Shown piece after piece: positions 56,637 to 64,000 of a stretch of 64,000 nucleotides of DNA (positions within the stretch are counted from its first letter, which is position 1; each line of letters starts with the position of its first letter). The notes under the pieces are model-generated. The model saw only the letters and a program-made list of their open reading frames with translations. It was not told the DNA's origin and ran no database searches. This stretch comes from Streptococcus suis (GTDB lineage Bacteria; Bacillota; Bacilli; Lactobacillales; Streptococcaceae). The stretch spans positions 682,001 through 746,000 of the forward strand of contig NZ_CP082205.1 in NCBI RefSeq assembly GCF_019856455.1. Direction: 5' to 3'. The position numbers and the translations under genes are program-made.

Positions 56637-57296
56637 TTATTCAATACTGCTCGCCCAAGACTTAGCCACATAACGTGACAGGCTTGAAATGGTGAAATTG
56701 ATGACAAAGTAGATGAGAGCAACCATGAGATAGAGAGCAAAAACTTGCTCCGCCTCAAAGTAGCGTCCCATGAGGATTTGACTAGAACCAAAGAGTTCTT
56801 GCAAGGCGATAACGGAGTAGAGGAAACTAGTGTCCTTGATGACCGTCACAATCTGTGAGATGATGGCTGGCAGCATCTTGCGAATGGCCTGCGGCATGAT
56901 GATATAAACCATGATTTGCACTGGGGTAAAACCCTGTGATAAACCAGCTTCGGTCTGGCCCGGTCCGATGGCGTTTAGACCACCACGGATAATCTCGGCC
57001 ATGGCTGCTGTGGTAAAAATAGTAAAAGCAGCAATACCAGCAGGCGTTGACTTCATTTGGAAGACCAAGAAAACGGTGAAAATCCAAAGTAGGTTTGGTA
57101 CATTTCGCACAAATTCGATATAGATGGTTGCAATCCACTTGAAGAGTGGATTTTTTCCATTTCGCATGATGGCTAAAATCATTCCGAAGAGAACTGAAAG
57201 AACCACCGAAATGCTTGAGATATAAAGGGTTAATTTCAATCCGCTCCACAAGAGTTGGAAGGTTGAAGGTTTGAGTAATTCTAAAACATAATTCAT
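56637..57296 (-). CDS. Polar amino-acid ABC transporter permease
   Basis: 219 residues, HisM/GlnP family: five helices and the EAA loop RGGLNAIGPGQTEAGLSQGFTPVQ, then MPQAIRKMLP. Last gene of the four-gene operon 59635-56637 (ATPase, binding protein, two permeases). Confidence 0.93.
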   Translation of the reverse strand: MNYVLELLKPSTFQLLWSGLKLTLYISSISVVLSVLFGMILAIMRNGKNPLFKWIATIYIEFVRNVPNLLWIFTVFLVFQMKSTPAGIAAFTIFTTAAMAEIIRGGLNAIGPGQTEAGLSQGFTPVQIMVYIIMPQAIRKMLPAIISQIVTVIKDTSFLYSVIALQELFGSSQILMGRYFEAEQVFALYLMVALIYFVINFTISSLSRYVAKSWASSIE

Positions 57297-57310
57297 CGTT
57301 CAACCTCCTT

Positions 57311-58009
57311 TTAGTGTGAAAAAGCAGACTTATTCTTTTCTTCAATGCGACGTCCCCAGCTTGCAACAGGGAAGCACATGATGAAGTAAAGGAAAGCAGC
57401 ACCAGCAAAGGCTGGGATGTAGTTGGCATTCATGGCAGACCAAGATTTTGTCATAAACATAATATCAGCTCCAGAAATGATGGCAACAGTAGCCGTATTC
57501 TTAATCAAGTTTACTACTTGGTTAGTTAATGGAGGTAGGATTGTTGGAATGGCCTGTGGCAAAATGATAATCCGCATGGTTTCAGCTTGAGTAAATCCTT
57601 GTGAGAGTGCGGCTTCAGTTTGCCCAGTAGGCACAGCCTCAATCCCTGCACGAATGACCTCTGCGATATAGGCACCGTGATAGAGTCCGACGCAGATAAC
57701 AGCTGTCCAGTAGATGGACGGCATGAGAACATAGTTTGAAATCAGTGGAAGTCCATAATAAACAATCATGAATTGAACCAAAAGCGGTGTATTCTGATAG
57801 TATTCAACATAGACACGTGCGATGATTTTTAAAACTTTATTTTTACTTGAAGAGAGACTACCAAAGACAATTCCTAAAAACATGGCCATGATAAAGGCAC
57901 CGACAGAAATGGCTAAGGTAAAGAGAAAACCTTGGAAAAAGGTTGGAAAATCCTTGAAATAACTGACCCAATTCTCCCAAGCGTAAGGACTAGTTGTTAA
58001 AACTGTCAT
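57311..58009 (-). CDS. Polar amino-acid ABC transporter permease
   Basis: 232 residues, HisM/GlnP family with EAA loop RAGIEAVPTGQTEAALSQGF and LPQAIPTILPPLTNQVVNLIKNT. Forms a heterodimer with the product of 56637. 14-bp gap between them. Confidence 0.93.
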   Translation of the reverse strand: MTVLTTSPYAWENWVSYFKDFPTFFQGFLFTLAISVGAFIMAMFLGIVFGSLSSSKNKVLKIIARVYVEYYQNTPLLVQFMIVYYGLPLISNYVLMPSIYWTAVICVGLYHGAYIAEVIRAGIEAVPTGQTEAALSQGFTQAETMRIIILPQAIPTILPPLTNQVVNLIKNTATVAIISGADIMFMTKSWSAMNANYIPAFAGAAFLYFIMCFPVASWGRRIEEKNKSAFSH

Positions 58010-58023
58010 ATTGTTTCACCTTT

Positions 58024-58863
58024 CTATTCGTCAGTTTCTGTGACTGGTTTGAGGCCATTGGCATCATAGATGCTTTGTAGGCTACCATCGGCAGTCCATT
58101 TTTTTACGAGACTATTTAAGTAGTCGTTAAGGTCTTTGTTAGATAATTTAGTAACAATTCCATAGTCAGAAGCTGAGAAGCTAAAGTCCATGAGTTCAGA
58201 TTTAGAGCTGATATACCCAGAAAGGATAGATTGGTCTACAGAAAATGCGTCTGTACGGTGAGCACGTAGCGAGACAGAGAGTTCTGGATAAGAACCAAGT
58301 TCTGCAAAATTGACAGAGATACCATATTTGTCTGCTAGTTCAGAGATGAGGGTACGTGTAATGGAACCCTGAGCTACACCGATTGTCTTTCCATCCAGGT
58401 CGGTAAATGTCTTAATTCCACTATCCTTATTGACCAAGAAGCCAACGGCATCTGTGTAGTAAGGAGTTGTGAAATTGTAGAGGAGTTTACGTTCCTCAGT
58501 GATGGTGAAGGTTGCGATGACCATATCTACTTGACCGTTATCAAGAAGTGGTCCGCGAGTTTGTGCAGTAACGGGAGTAAATTCGATATCTACACCTAAT
58601 TCATCTGCAATTTTTCGAGCAATGTCAATTTCCATTCCCTCGAATTCACCAGTATCAGGGTTCTTGTAGCCAAAGTTTGGGACGTCTTGTTTCACTCCGA
58701 CGCGGAGCACGCCTCTATCGATGATAGCTTGAACTTGATTACTATTGGTAATGGATGCGGGTGTTTCTGTTTGAACTACTGGTTGTTTTGCGAAAACGAG
58801 AAGAATAAGTCCGAAGACCAATAATCTAATTGCAAAGAAAATGTTGATTTTTTTCTTATCCAT
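58024..58863 (-). CDS. Amino-acid-binding protein, membrane-anchored
   Basis: 279 residues, SBP family 3 (glutamate/glutamine/aspartate type): RGVLRVGVKQDVPNFGYKNP, GFEGMEIDIARKIADELG-like segment, YNFTTPYYTDAVGF, GVAQGSITRTL. The N-terminal segment (residues ~8-24) is hydrophobic but contains no lipobox Cys, and the protein has no Cys at all, so anchoring is by an uncleaved helix or the protein is released. Ligand inferred. Confidence 0.9.
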   Translation of the reverse strand: MDKKKINIFFAIRLLVFGLILLVFAKQPVVQTETPASITNSNQVQAIIDRGVLRVGVKQDVPNFGYKNPDTGEFEGMEIDIARKIADELGVDIEFTPVTAQTRGPLLDNGQVDMVIATFTITEERKLLYNFTTPYYTDAVGFLVNKDSGIKTFTDLDGKTIGVAQGSITRTLISELADKYGISVNFAELGSYPELSVSLRAHRTDAFSVDQSILSGYISSKSELMDFSFSASDYGIVTKLSNKDLNDYLNSLVKKWTADGSLQSIYDANGLKPVTETDE

Positions 58864-58873
58864 AGACTTCCTC

Positions 58874-59635
58874 CTAGAGTTTTACTTTGTCAGATTCGTG
58901 GTTGATAATCTTACTGAGGAATTGTTGGGCACGAGGCTCTGTCGGATTGTCAAAGAAGCCATTCACATCTGTTGTATCAACTAAAACTTCTCCCTCAGCC
59001 ATGAAGATGATGCGATCAGCTACTTCACGAGCAAAGCCCATTTCGTGTGTTACGACAATCATGTTCATCCCGTCACGTGCCAATTTTTGCATAACTACAA
59101 GTACATCGCCGATAGTTTCTGGGTCCAAGGCAGATGTTGGTTCATCGAAGAGTAGAAGCTCAGGTTTCATAGCTAAGCCGCGAGCGATGGCGACACGTTG
59201 TTTTTGGCCTCCGGATAGCATAGCAGGGTAGGAATCCTTCCGATCCCAGAGGTTAACAAACTCAAGATATTTTTGAGCGGTTTTTTCAGCCGTAGCCTTA
59301 TCGATTCCCAAAACCTTAATCGGTGCCAAAGTGACATTTTCTAACACGGTTTTGTGTGGGTAAAGGTTGAAATGCTGGAAAACCATGCCAACTTCTTTGC
59401 GAAGTGATACGAGCTCTTTGATAGAAGTAGAGGAAATATCATGTCCATTGACGATGAGTGTTCCTTCATCAATTGCCTCTAAACCGTTAATCGTGCGAAT
59501 GAGAGTAGATTTTCCGGATCCGGAAGGTCCAAGGAGAACGACAACCTGTCCAGGTTCGAATTCCAAGTTGATATTGTGTAGGGCGTGGTAGTCGCCATAG
59601 TATTTGTTGACATCTTTAAATTCTACTAAAGCCAT
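58874..59635 (-). CDS. Polar amino-acid ABC transporter ATP-binding protein (GlnQ-like)
   Basis: 253 residues: Walker A GPSGSGKST, Q-loop MVFQHFNLYPH, signature LSGGQKQRVAIARGLA, Walker B LLLFDEPTSALDPE, VTHEMGFAREV. First gene of the operon after AAGGAG; 10 bp before the binding protein gene. Divergent from vicR. Confidence 0.95.
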   Translation of the reverse strand: MALVEFKDVNKYYGDYHALHNINLEFEPGQVVVLLGPSGSGKSTLIRTINGLEAIDEGTLIVNGHDISSTSIKELVSLRKEVGMVFQHFNLYPHKTVLENVTLAPIKVLGIDKATAEKTAQKYLEFVNLWDRKDSYPAMLSGGQKQRVAIARGLAMKPELLLFDEPTSALDPETIGDVLVVMQKLARDGMNMIVVTHEMGFAREVADRIIFMAEGEVLVDTTDVNGFFDNPTEPRAQQFLSKIINHESDKVKL

Positions 59636-59790
59636 AAAATTCTCCTTGCATAGTGTTTTTTAGGTATTCCCATCTTAGCATTGCCTATATACAATGTCAA
59701 GTAAATTCTGACAATTTAATGTATTGTATGTAATAAAATGTGACATCGCTGTGTCAGGTGGTTTTGAAATATGAATTTTTTAGGTAAGTC

Positions 59791-59799
59791 TGATATAAT
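59791..59799 (+). promoter_or_regulatory. Extended -10 promoter of vicRKX
   Basis: TGA-TATAAT, 30 bp before vicR ATG; weak -35. Confidence 0.65.
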
Positions 59800-59828
59800 A
59801 GAAGAAATAAAGCAAAGGTAAGATACTA

Positions 59829-60533
59829 ATGAAAAAAATATTAATTGTAGATGATGAAAAACCAATCTCAGATATTATTAAGTTTAATATGACGCGTGAG
59901 GGATATGAAGTTGTGACAGCTTTCGATGGACGTGAAGCCTTGGAAGTATTTGAGGCTGAGTTTCCTGACATTGTCATTTTGGACTTGATGCTGCCAGAAT
60001 TGGACGGACTAGAGGTTGCTCGAACGATTCGTAAGACCAGCAATGTTCCAATCTTGATGTTATCTGCTAAAGATAGCGAATTTGATAAGGTTATCGGGCT
60101 TGAAATCGGGGCGGATGATTATGTGACCAAGCCCTTCTCTAATCGCGAATTGCAGGCGCGTGTTAAGGCTCTTCTTCGTCGTAGTGAATTGGCAGAGACG
60201 CAGACAAATATTGAGTCAACAGGAACTCCAGAGTTGGTGATTGGCGATTTGGTCATTCTGCCTGATGCGTTTGTCGCTAAGAAGCATGGCAAAGAGCTGG
60301 AGCTGACCCATCGTGAGTTTGAATTGCTCCACCATCTGGCCAAACACTTAGGTCAGGTTATGACTCGAGAACATCTATTGGAAACAGTTTGGGGTTATGA
60401 TTACTTTGGTGATGTCCGCACGGTGGATGTAACGATTCGTCGTCTGCGTGAGAAAATTGAAGATACACCAAGCCGACCAGAATACATTCTTACTCGTCGC
60501 GGAGTGGGATATTTTATAAAAGGAAATGATTAA
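59829..60533 (+). CDS. vicR: Response regulator VicR (WalR)
   Basis: 234 residues, OmpR/PhoB family: receiver with phospho-acceptor Asp52 ([12 protein letters not shown]) and KPF switch Lys, and winged-helix DNA-binding domain ([22 protein letters not shown]). Essential regulator of cell-wall hydrolases in Firmicutes. Overlaps vicK by 8 bp. Confidence 0.97.
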   Translation: MKKILIVDDEKPISDIIKFNMTREGYEVVTAFDGREALEVFEAEFPDIVILDLMLPELDGLEVARTIRKTSNVPILMLSAKDSEFDKVIGLEIGADDYVTKPFSNRELQARVKALLRRSELAETQTNIESTGTPELVIGDLVILPDAFVAKKHGKELELTHREFELLHHLAKHLGQVMTREHLLETVWGYDYFGDVRTVDVTIRRLREKIEDTPSRPEYILTRRGVGYFIKGND

Positions 60534-61875
60534 TCAATTACGTTATTTAATGACCACAGCAGAATTTTGGTTTGTTGTCATTTTGATTGGTTTTCTAATT
60601 GCTCTGACGGTCCTTTTGATTGAAAACTATCGGGATAATAAGCAAATTAAACAACTCAATCAAAAAGTCAATGCCTTAATTGAGGGGAATTATGCAGATG
60701 TGTTAGACATGAGGGGAAGTCCTGAAATCACAGACATGGCGAATTCCCTCAATGATCTGTCCGAGGTCATCCGCTTAACTCATGATAATTTAGAACAAGA
60801 AAAGACGCGTCTGACGTCCATCCTGTCCTATATGAGTGACGGTGTTATTGCTACAGACCGTATCGGACGGATCATCATGATTAACGATATGGCCCAGAAA
60901 CAGTTGGGATTATCTAACCCAAAGCAGGAGCAGTATCACCTGCTAGAGGTTTTAGATTTATCAGACCGTTATACATTGAGAGATTTGTTGGCTCAGACAC
61001 CTGAGATTGTGATTGATCACACCAATGAAAACGAAGAATTTTTGACTTTACGTGCTAATTTTGCCACGATTCGTAGTGAGAGTGGTCTGATTTCTGGTTT
61101 GGTTGTCGTCTTGCATGATATGACCGAGCAGGCCAAGGAAGAACGGGAACGTAGGCTGTTTGTGTCAAATGTAAGTCATGAATTGCGTACGCCATTGACT
61201 TCCGTTAAATCCTATCTAGAGGCTCTGGATGAGGGAGCGCTGACGGAGTCTGTTGCACCGAGTTTTGTTAAGGTATCCTTAGATGAGACCAACCGCATGA
61301 TGCGGATGATTACAGACCTCCTAAGCTTATCGCGTATTGATAATCAAGTTGGTCAGATAGATGTCGAACTGATAAACTTTACTGCTTTTGTGACCTTTAT
61401 TCTTAACCGTTTTGACCAAATGAAAAATGCTGATTCTGATAAGGTCTATACGATTGTTCGTGACTATCAAATCAGTCCTATTTGGGTTGAGATTGATACA
61501 GATAAGATGACTCAGGTTTTAGATAATATCTTAAATAATGCCATTAAATATTCGCCAGACGGCGGGACAATTACCTTCAGCATGAAGACCACAGATAGCC
61601 AGTTGATTGTATCCGTATCAGACGAAGGTCTGGGGATTCCGAAAGCAGATTTACCTAGAATTTTTGACCGATTTTATCGCGTGGACAAGGCACGATCTCG
61701 TGCCCAAGGCGGTACAGGTCTTGGTTTAGCTATTGCAAAAGAAATCGTGAAACAACATAAGGGCTTTATCTGGGCTAAAAGCGAATATGGTCATGGCTCA
61801 ACGTTTACAATTGTCTTGCCGTACAGCAAGGACATCGCACTAGATGAGTGGGATGATTCAGATGAGGAAGAATAG
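60526..61875 (+). CDS. vicK: Sensor histidine kinase VicK (WalK)
   Basis: 449 residues with a single N-terminal membrane helix (streptococcal form without the large external domain), HAMP, PAS (~95-200), dimerisation/phosphoacceptor domain with His218 in [14 protein letters not shown], and HATPase_c ([32 protein letters not shown]). Autophosphorylates and controls VicR. Confidence 0.97.
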   Translation: MINQLRYLMTTAEFWFVVILIGFLIALTVLLIENYRDNKQIKQLNQKVNALIEGNYADVLDMRGSPEITDMANSLNDLSEVIRLTHDNLEQEKTRLTSILSYMSDGVIATDRIGRIIMINDMAQKQLGLSNPKQEQYHLLEVLDLSDRYTLRDLLAQTPEIVIDHTNENEEFLTLRANFATIRSESGLISGLVVVLHDMTEQAKEERERRLFVSNVSHELRTPLTSVKSYLEALDEGALTESVAPSFVKVSLDETNRMMRMITDLLSLSRIDNQVGQIDVELINFTAFVTFILNRFDQMKNADSDKVYTIVRDYQISPIWVEIDTDKMTQVLDNILNNAIKYSPDGGTITFSMKTTDSQLIVSVSDEGLGIPKADLPRIFDRFYRVDKARSRAQGGTGLGLAIAKEIVKQHKGFIWAKSEYGHGSTFTIVLPYSKDIALDEWDDSDEEE

Positions 61876-61881
61876 GAGAAT

Positions 61882-62685
61882 ATGATCGGAAAAGGTTTTA
61901 ATTATAGTATTTTAGCTTCGGGGTCCAGCGGGAATTGTTTTTACCTAGAAACAGATAAAAAGAAAATCTTAGTGGATGCTGGCTTATCAGGGAAAAAGAT
62001 TACCAGTCTTTTGGCGGAAATTGACCGAAAGCCTGAGGATATTGATGCTATCCTGGTAACGCATGAACATAGCGATCACATCCATGGTATCGGTGTTCTA
62101 GCACGTAAGTATGGCATGGACATTTATGCCAATGAATTGACCTGGCAGGCTATGGAGAGCAAATTGGGCAAGATTGATGTGGCTCAAAAACATATCTTCG
62201 AATTGGGGGCTATGAAGACCTTTGGCGACCTAGATATTGAGTCGTTTGGAGTTAGCCATGATGCTGCATGCCCGCAATTTTACCGTTTTATGAAGGATGA
62301 CAAATCCTTTGTTATGTTGACGGATACAGGCTATGTCAGTGACCGCATGGTTGGAATTGTAGAAAATGCCGATGCTTATTTGATTGAATCGAACCATGAT
62401 ATTGAAATTTTGCGCTCAGGCTCTTATTCATGGAATTTGAAGCAACGGATTCTATCCGATAAGGGACATCTTTGTAACGAAGATGGAGCTGATGCCATGA
62501 TTCGCTCGTTGGGAAATCGGACCAAAAAGATTTACCTAGGGCATTTGTCAAAGGAAAACAATATCAAGGAATTGGCTCACATGACCATGGTTAATCAATT
62601 GGCTCAGGCTGATTTAGGAGTTGGAGTGGATTTCCAAGTCTATGACACATCGCCAGATACAGCGACTCCCTTGACCAAGATTTGA
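61882..62685 (+). CDS. vicX: VicX (WalJ/YycJ) metallo-beta-lactamase-fold protein
   Basis: 267 residues, MBL-fold with VTHEHSDHIHG (metal site), LTDTGYVSD and GHLSKENN. Third gene of the vic operon; linked to cell division/DNA repair coordination in other species. The following promoter's -35 overlaps its stop codon. Confidence 0.96.
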   Translation: MIGKGFNYSILASGSSGNCFYLETDKKKILVDAGLSGKKITSLLAEIDRKPEDIDAILVTHEHSDHIHGIGVLARKYGMDIYANELTWQAMESKLGKIDVAQKHIFELGAMKTFGDLDIESFGVSHDAACPQFYRFMKDDKSFVMLTDTGYVSDRMVGIVENADAYLIESNHDIEILRSGSYSWNLKQRILSDKGHLCNEDGADAMIRSLGNRTKKIYLGHLSKENNIKELAHMTMVNQLAQADLGVGVDFQVYDTSPDTATPLTKI

Positions 62686-62710
62686 CAAATTCATTGAACT
62701 TGTTTAGAAT
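62682..62710 (+). promoter_or_regulatory. Promoter of the ABC-F leader
   Basis: TTGACA (62682-62687), 17-bp spacer, TAGAAT (62705-62710); near consensus. The -35 overlaps the vicX stop. Confidence 0.85.
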
Positions 62711-62740
62711 AAATATATAAAATACGTGAGGTGAAGTTAC

Positions 62741-62752
62741 ATGAATAATTAA
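62741..62752 (+). promoter_or_regulatory. Micro-ORF 1 in the ABC-F leader (MNN)
   Basis: ATG AAT AAT TAA after GTGAGGTG at 8-bp spacing. The RUP element is inserted at its stop codon (TA target) without changing the ORF. Confidence 0.45.
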
Positions 62753-62854
62753 TACTCTTCGAAAATCAAAAGCAGACGTTGTTGACTTGATTTGATGAAC
62801 GTCAGTTCTATCTGCATCTGCGTCGCCTAGTCTGTTTTTGATTTTCATTGAGTA
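62752..62854. mobile_element. RUP-type miniature element
   Basis: 103 bp with inverted ends ATACTCTTCGAAAATCAAAA and (from right) ATACTCAATGAAAATCAAAA, flanked by TA duplications (62750-62751, 62855-62856). This is the pattern of pneumococcal RUP, a non-autonomous relative of IS630-Spn1. No coding capacity. Confidence 0.85.
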
Positions 62855-62898
62855 TAACGCTACTTATTAGTTGTTCTTAAAACTTGTAGTGAGGTTAT

Positions 62899-62922
62899 AT
62901 GAACCGATTATACAAGGGATAA
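62899..62922 (+). promoter_or_regulatory. Leader peptide MNRLYKG of the ABC-F gene
   Basis: Seven codons after TAGTGAGG with 5-7 bp spacing. Position ahead of competing hairpins suggests ribosome-mediated attenuation. Confidence 0.55.
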
Positions 62923-62959
62923 GACTGCTCATAAGGGCTTACTATTCGTGTGACTTTTT

Positions 62960-62995
62960 ACCATAGGGAATGGTCATGTTTTGCATGGCTTTTTT
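62960..62995 (+). terminator. Attenuator with competing hairpin before the ABC-F gene
   Basis: Terminator GTCATG-ttttg-CATGGC then TTTTTT (62973-62995). The alternative stem ACCAT (62960-62964) with ATGGT (62970-62974) shares bases 62973-62974 and excludes it. Confidence 0.55.
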
Positions 62996-63047
62996 CTTGT
63001 TCATTGAGCAGAGTAGGGGCCCTTTTTGTGAAGAAAAGAGGTCTATA

Positions 63048-64000
63048 TGGAAGTAATGAAATGTATTCAATTAGAGAAGGAATTTGCGGGACGTAGTTTG
63101 TTTACAATCCAGCAGTTGAGCCTTCAAGCTGGTCAAAAGGTTGGTTTGGTTGGAAATAACGGTGTTGGTAAGTCTACTTTTTTGAAAATCTTACTGGGAC
63201 TGGATAGGGATTTTGCTGGTCAGATTGAGGTAAAAGCAGACTGGGCCTATGTACCCCAGTTACAGGAAAGGAGCTCGCTTTCAGGTGGGGAACGGGTTTG
63301 GAAGTCTATTCAAGAGGCTTTTGCCCAAAGACGACAGTTGTTAATCATGGATGAACCGACTGCCAATCTGGATCAAGAACACCAGGAAAAGCTAATCAAA
63401 CAAATCAAACGCTATCGAGGTAGTCTACTAGTTGTTAGTCATGATCGGCATTTTCTCAATCAAATAGCCAGTCACATTTGGCATTTAGAAGAAGGAAGTA
63501 TTCAGGTCTATACAGGGAATTATGAGGCGTTTGTAGAAAGTCGCCGGGCTAGGCGAGAAGGGCAGCAGGAGGCCTATGAAGCCTATCAGAAAAAAGTTGC
63601 TCAACTGAAAAAAGCCCAACATGAACGTCAAGCCAAGGCTCAGAAGATGGGGAAGAAAAAGAAAGGTATTTCTTCCTCAGAGTGGAAGGTTAGTGCTATG
63701 ATGGGTTCCTATGATAGTCAAGCCAAGTCAATGGCTAAGTCTGCTAAACAGTTAGAGAAAAGGATTGAGAGGTTGGAAAAGGTTGAACAACCTAGAAAGG
63801 AAACGTGGGTAAAGATGGAAGCGAAAGGTGCCTTGGATACGGGTCTCCACTGTCTCTTTCGGTTGCAGGCTGGTCAGCTCTGGATTGAGGAAAATTATCT
63901 ATTTGATTTCCCTCAGATAGGGATGACGTTTGGAGAGAAGTTAGCCTTAGTGGGGGCGAATGGTTCTGGAAAGACTAGTTTTGTCCGAAAATTATTAAGG
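63048..64000 (+). CDS. ABC-F ribosome-protection ATPase (3' end outside window)
   Basis: 317 codons seen. First NBD is compact: Walker A GNNGVGKST is only ~45 residues before SLSGGERV, then LLIMDEPTANLD and VVSHDRHFLN. A charged, coiled linker (residues ~165-260, KKAQHERQAKAQKMGKKKKG) follows and second Walker A GANGSGKTS starts at the window edge. No membrane helices. Short NBD1 and long linker fit the Msr/Vga/Lsa-type antibiotic-resistance ABC-F proteins that dislodge drugs from ribosomes. Start after AAGAGGT. The drug spectrum cannot be told. Confidence 0.85.

Overview
The window reads as a low-GC Firmicute chromosome, most probably Streptococcus suis or a close relative. The gene neighbourhoods are streptococcal: vicR-vicK-vicX, pepQ/ccpA divergent pair, cpoA/lafA glycolipid genes, T-box-thrS, polA and tgt. 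It also carries a RUP-type miniature element and streptococcal IS families. No tRNA, rRNA or CRISPR array was seen. The species name is inference.

Layout. 1-4.65 kb: end of a copper P-type ATPase, an HxlR regulator, an alpha/beta hydrolase and thiol peroxidase. 4.8-13.4 kb is an accessory region with two PlcR/TprA-like peptide-responsive regulators. The first faces an ABC transporter operon that ends in a 20-codon stump of a C39 bacteriocin-exporter peptidase. The second is divergent from a small secreted protein plus a three-gene ABC operon; a Phr-like signal peptide follows it and a PlcR-box-like palindrome lies between the divergent promoters. 13.4-23.3 kb: a MacB/FtsX-type ABC pair with a huge coiled coil, a membrane protein with a possible cysteine-hydrolase domain, polA, a lipoprotein and a CoA-binding protein, punctuated by a dispersed intergenic repeat.

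23.3-33.55 kb is a mobile-element zone. An IS110-family element (copy A) sits inside one copy of the dispersed repeat and is itself split by an IS66 element (8-bp target duplication) and an IS630 element (TA duplication). Removing both leaves exactly the length of the intact second IS110 copy B (1624 bp). The IS110 5' non-coding end folds into two hairpins with internal loops, as expected of a bridge RNA. Between the copies lie a probable small structured RNA, a DUF975 membrane protein, tgt and IS3 scars.

33.7-44.7 kb is a xylose/xyloside catabolic cluster: xylR (divergent), a promoter with cre and xylO-like operator, xylA, xylB, a GH31 alpha-xylosidase-like gene, a second GH31 gene broken by a frameshift, and a complete mannose-family PTS (IIB, IIC, IID, IIA). 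This suggests uptake and breakdown of an alpha-xyloside followed by entry of xylose into the pentose-phosphate pathway.

44.9-64 kb: pepQ/ccpA, an LPXTG surface protein with pilin-type domains and 15-residue repeats, glycolipid glycosyltransferases, a T-box operon (MazG-like protein and ThrRS), an acyltransferase gene currently out of frame at a (TA)11 tract, a polar amino-acid ABC transporter, the VicRKX system, and the start of an antibiotic-resistance-type ABC-F gene behind a leader with two micro-ORFs and competing hairpins.
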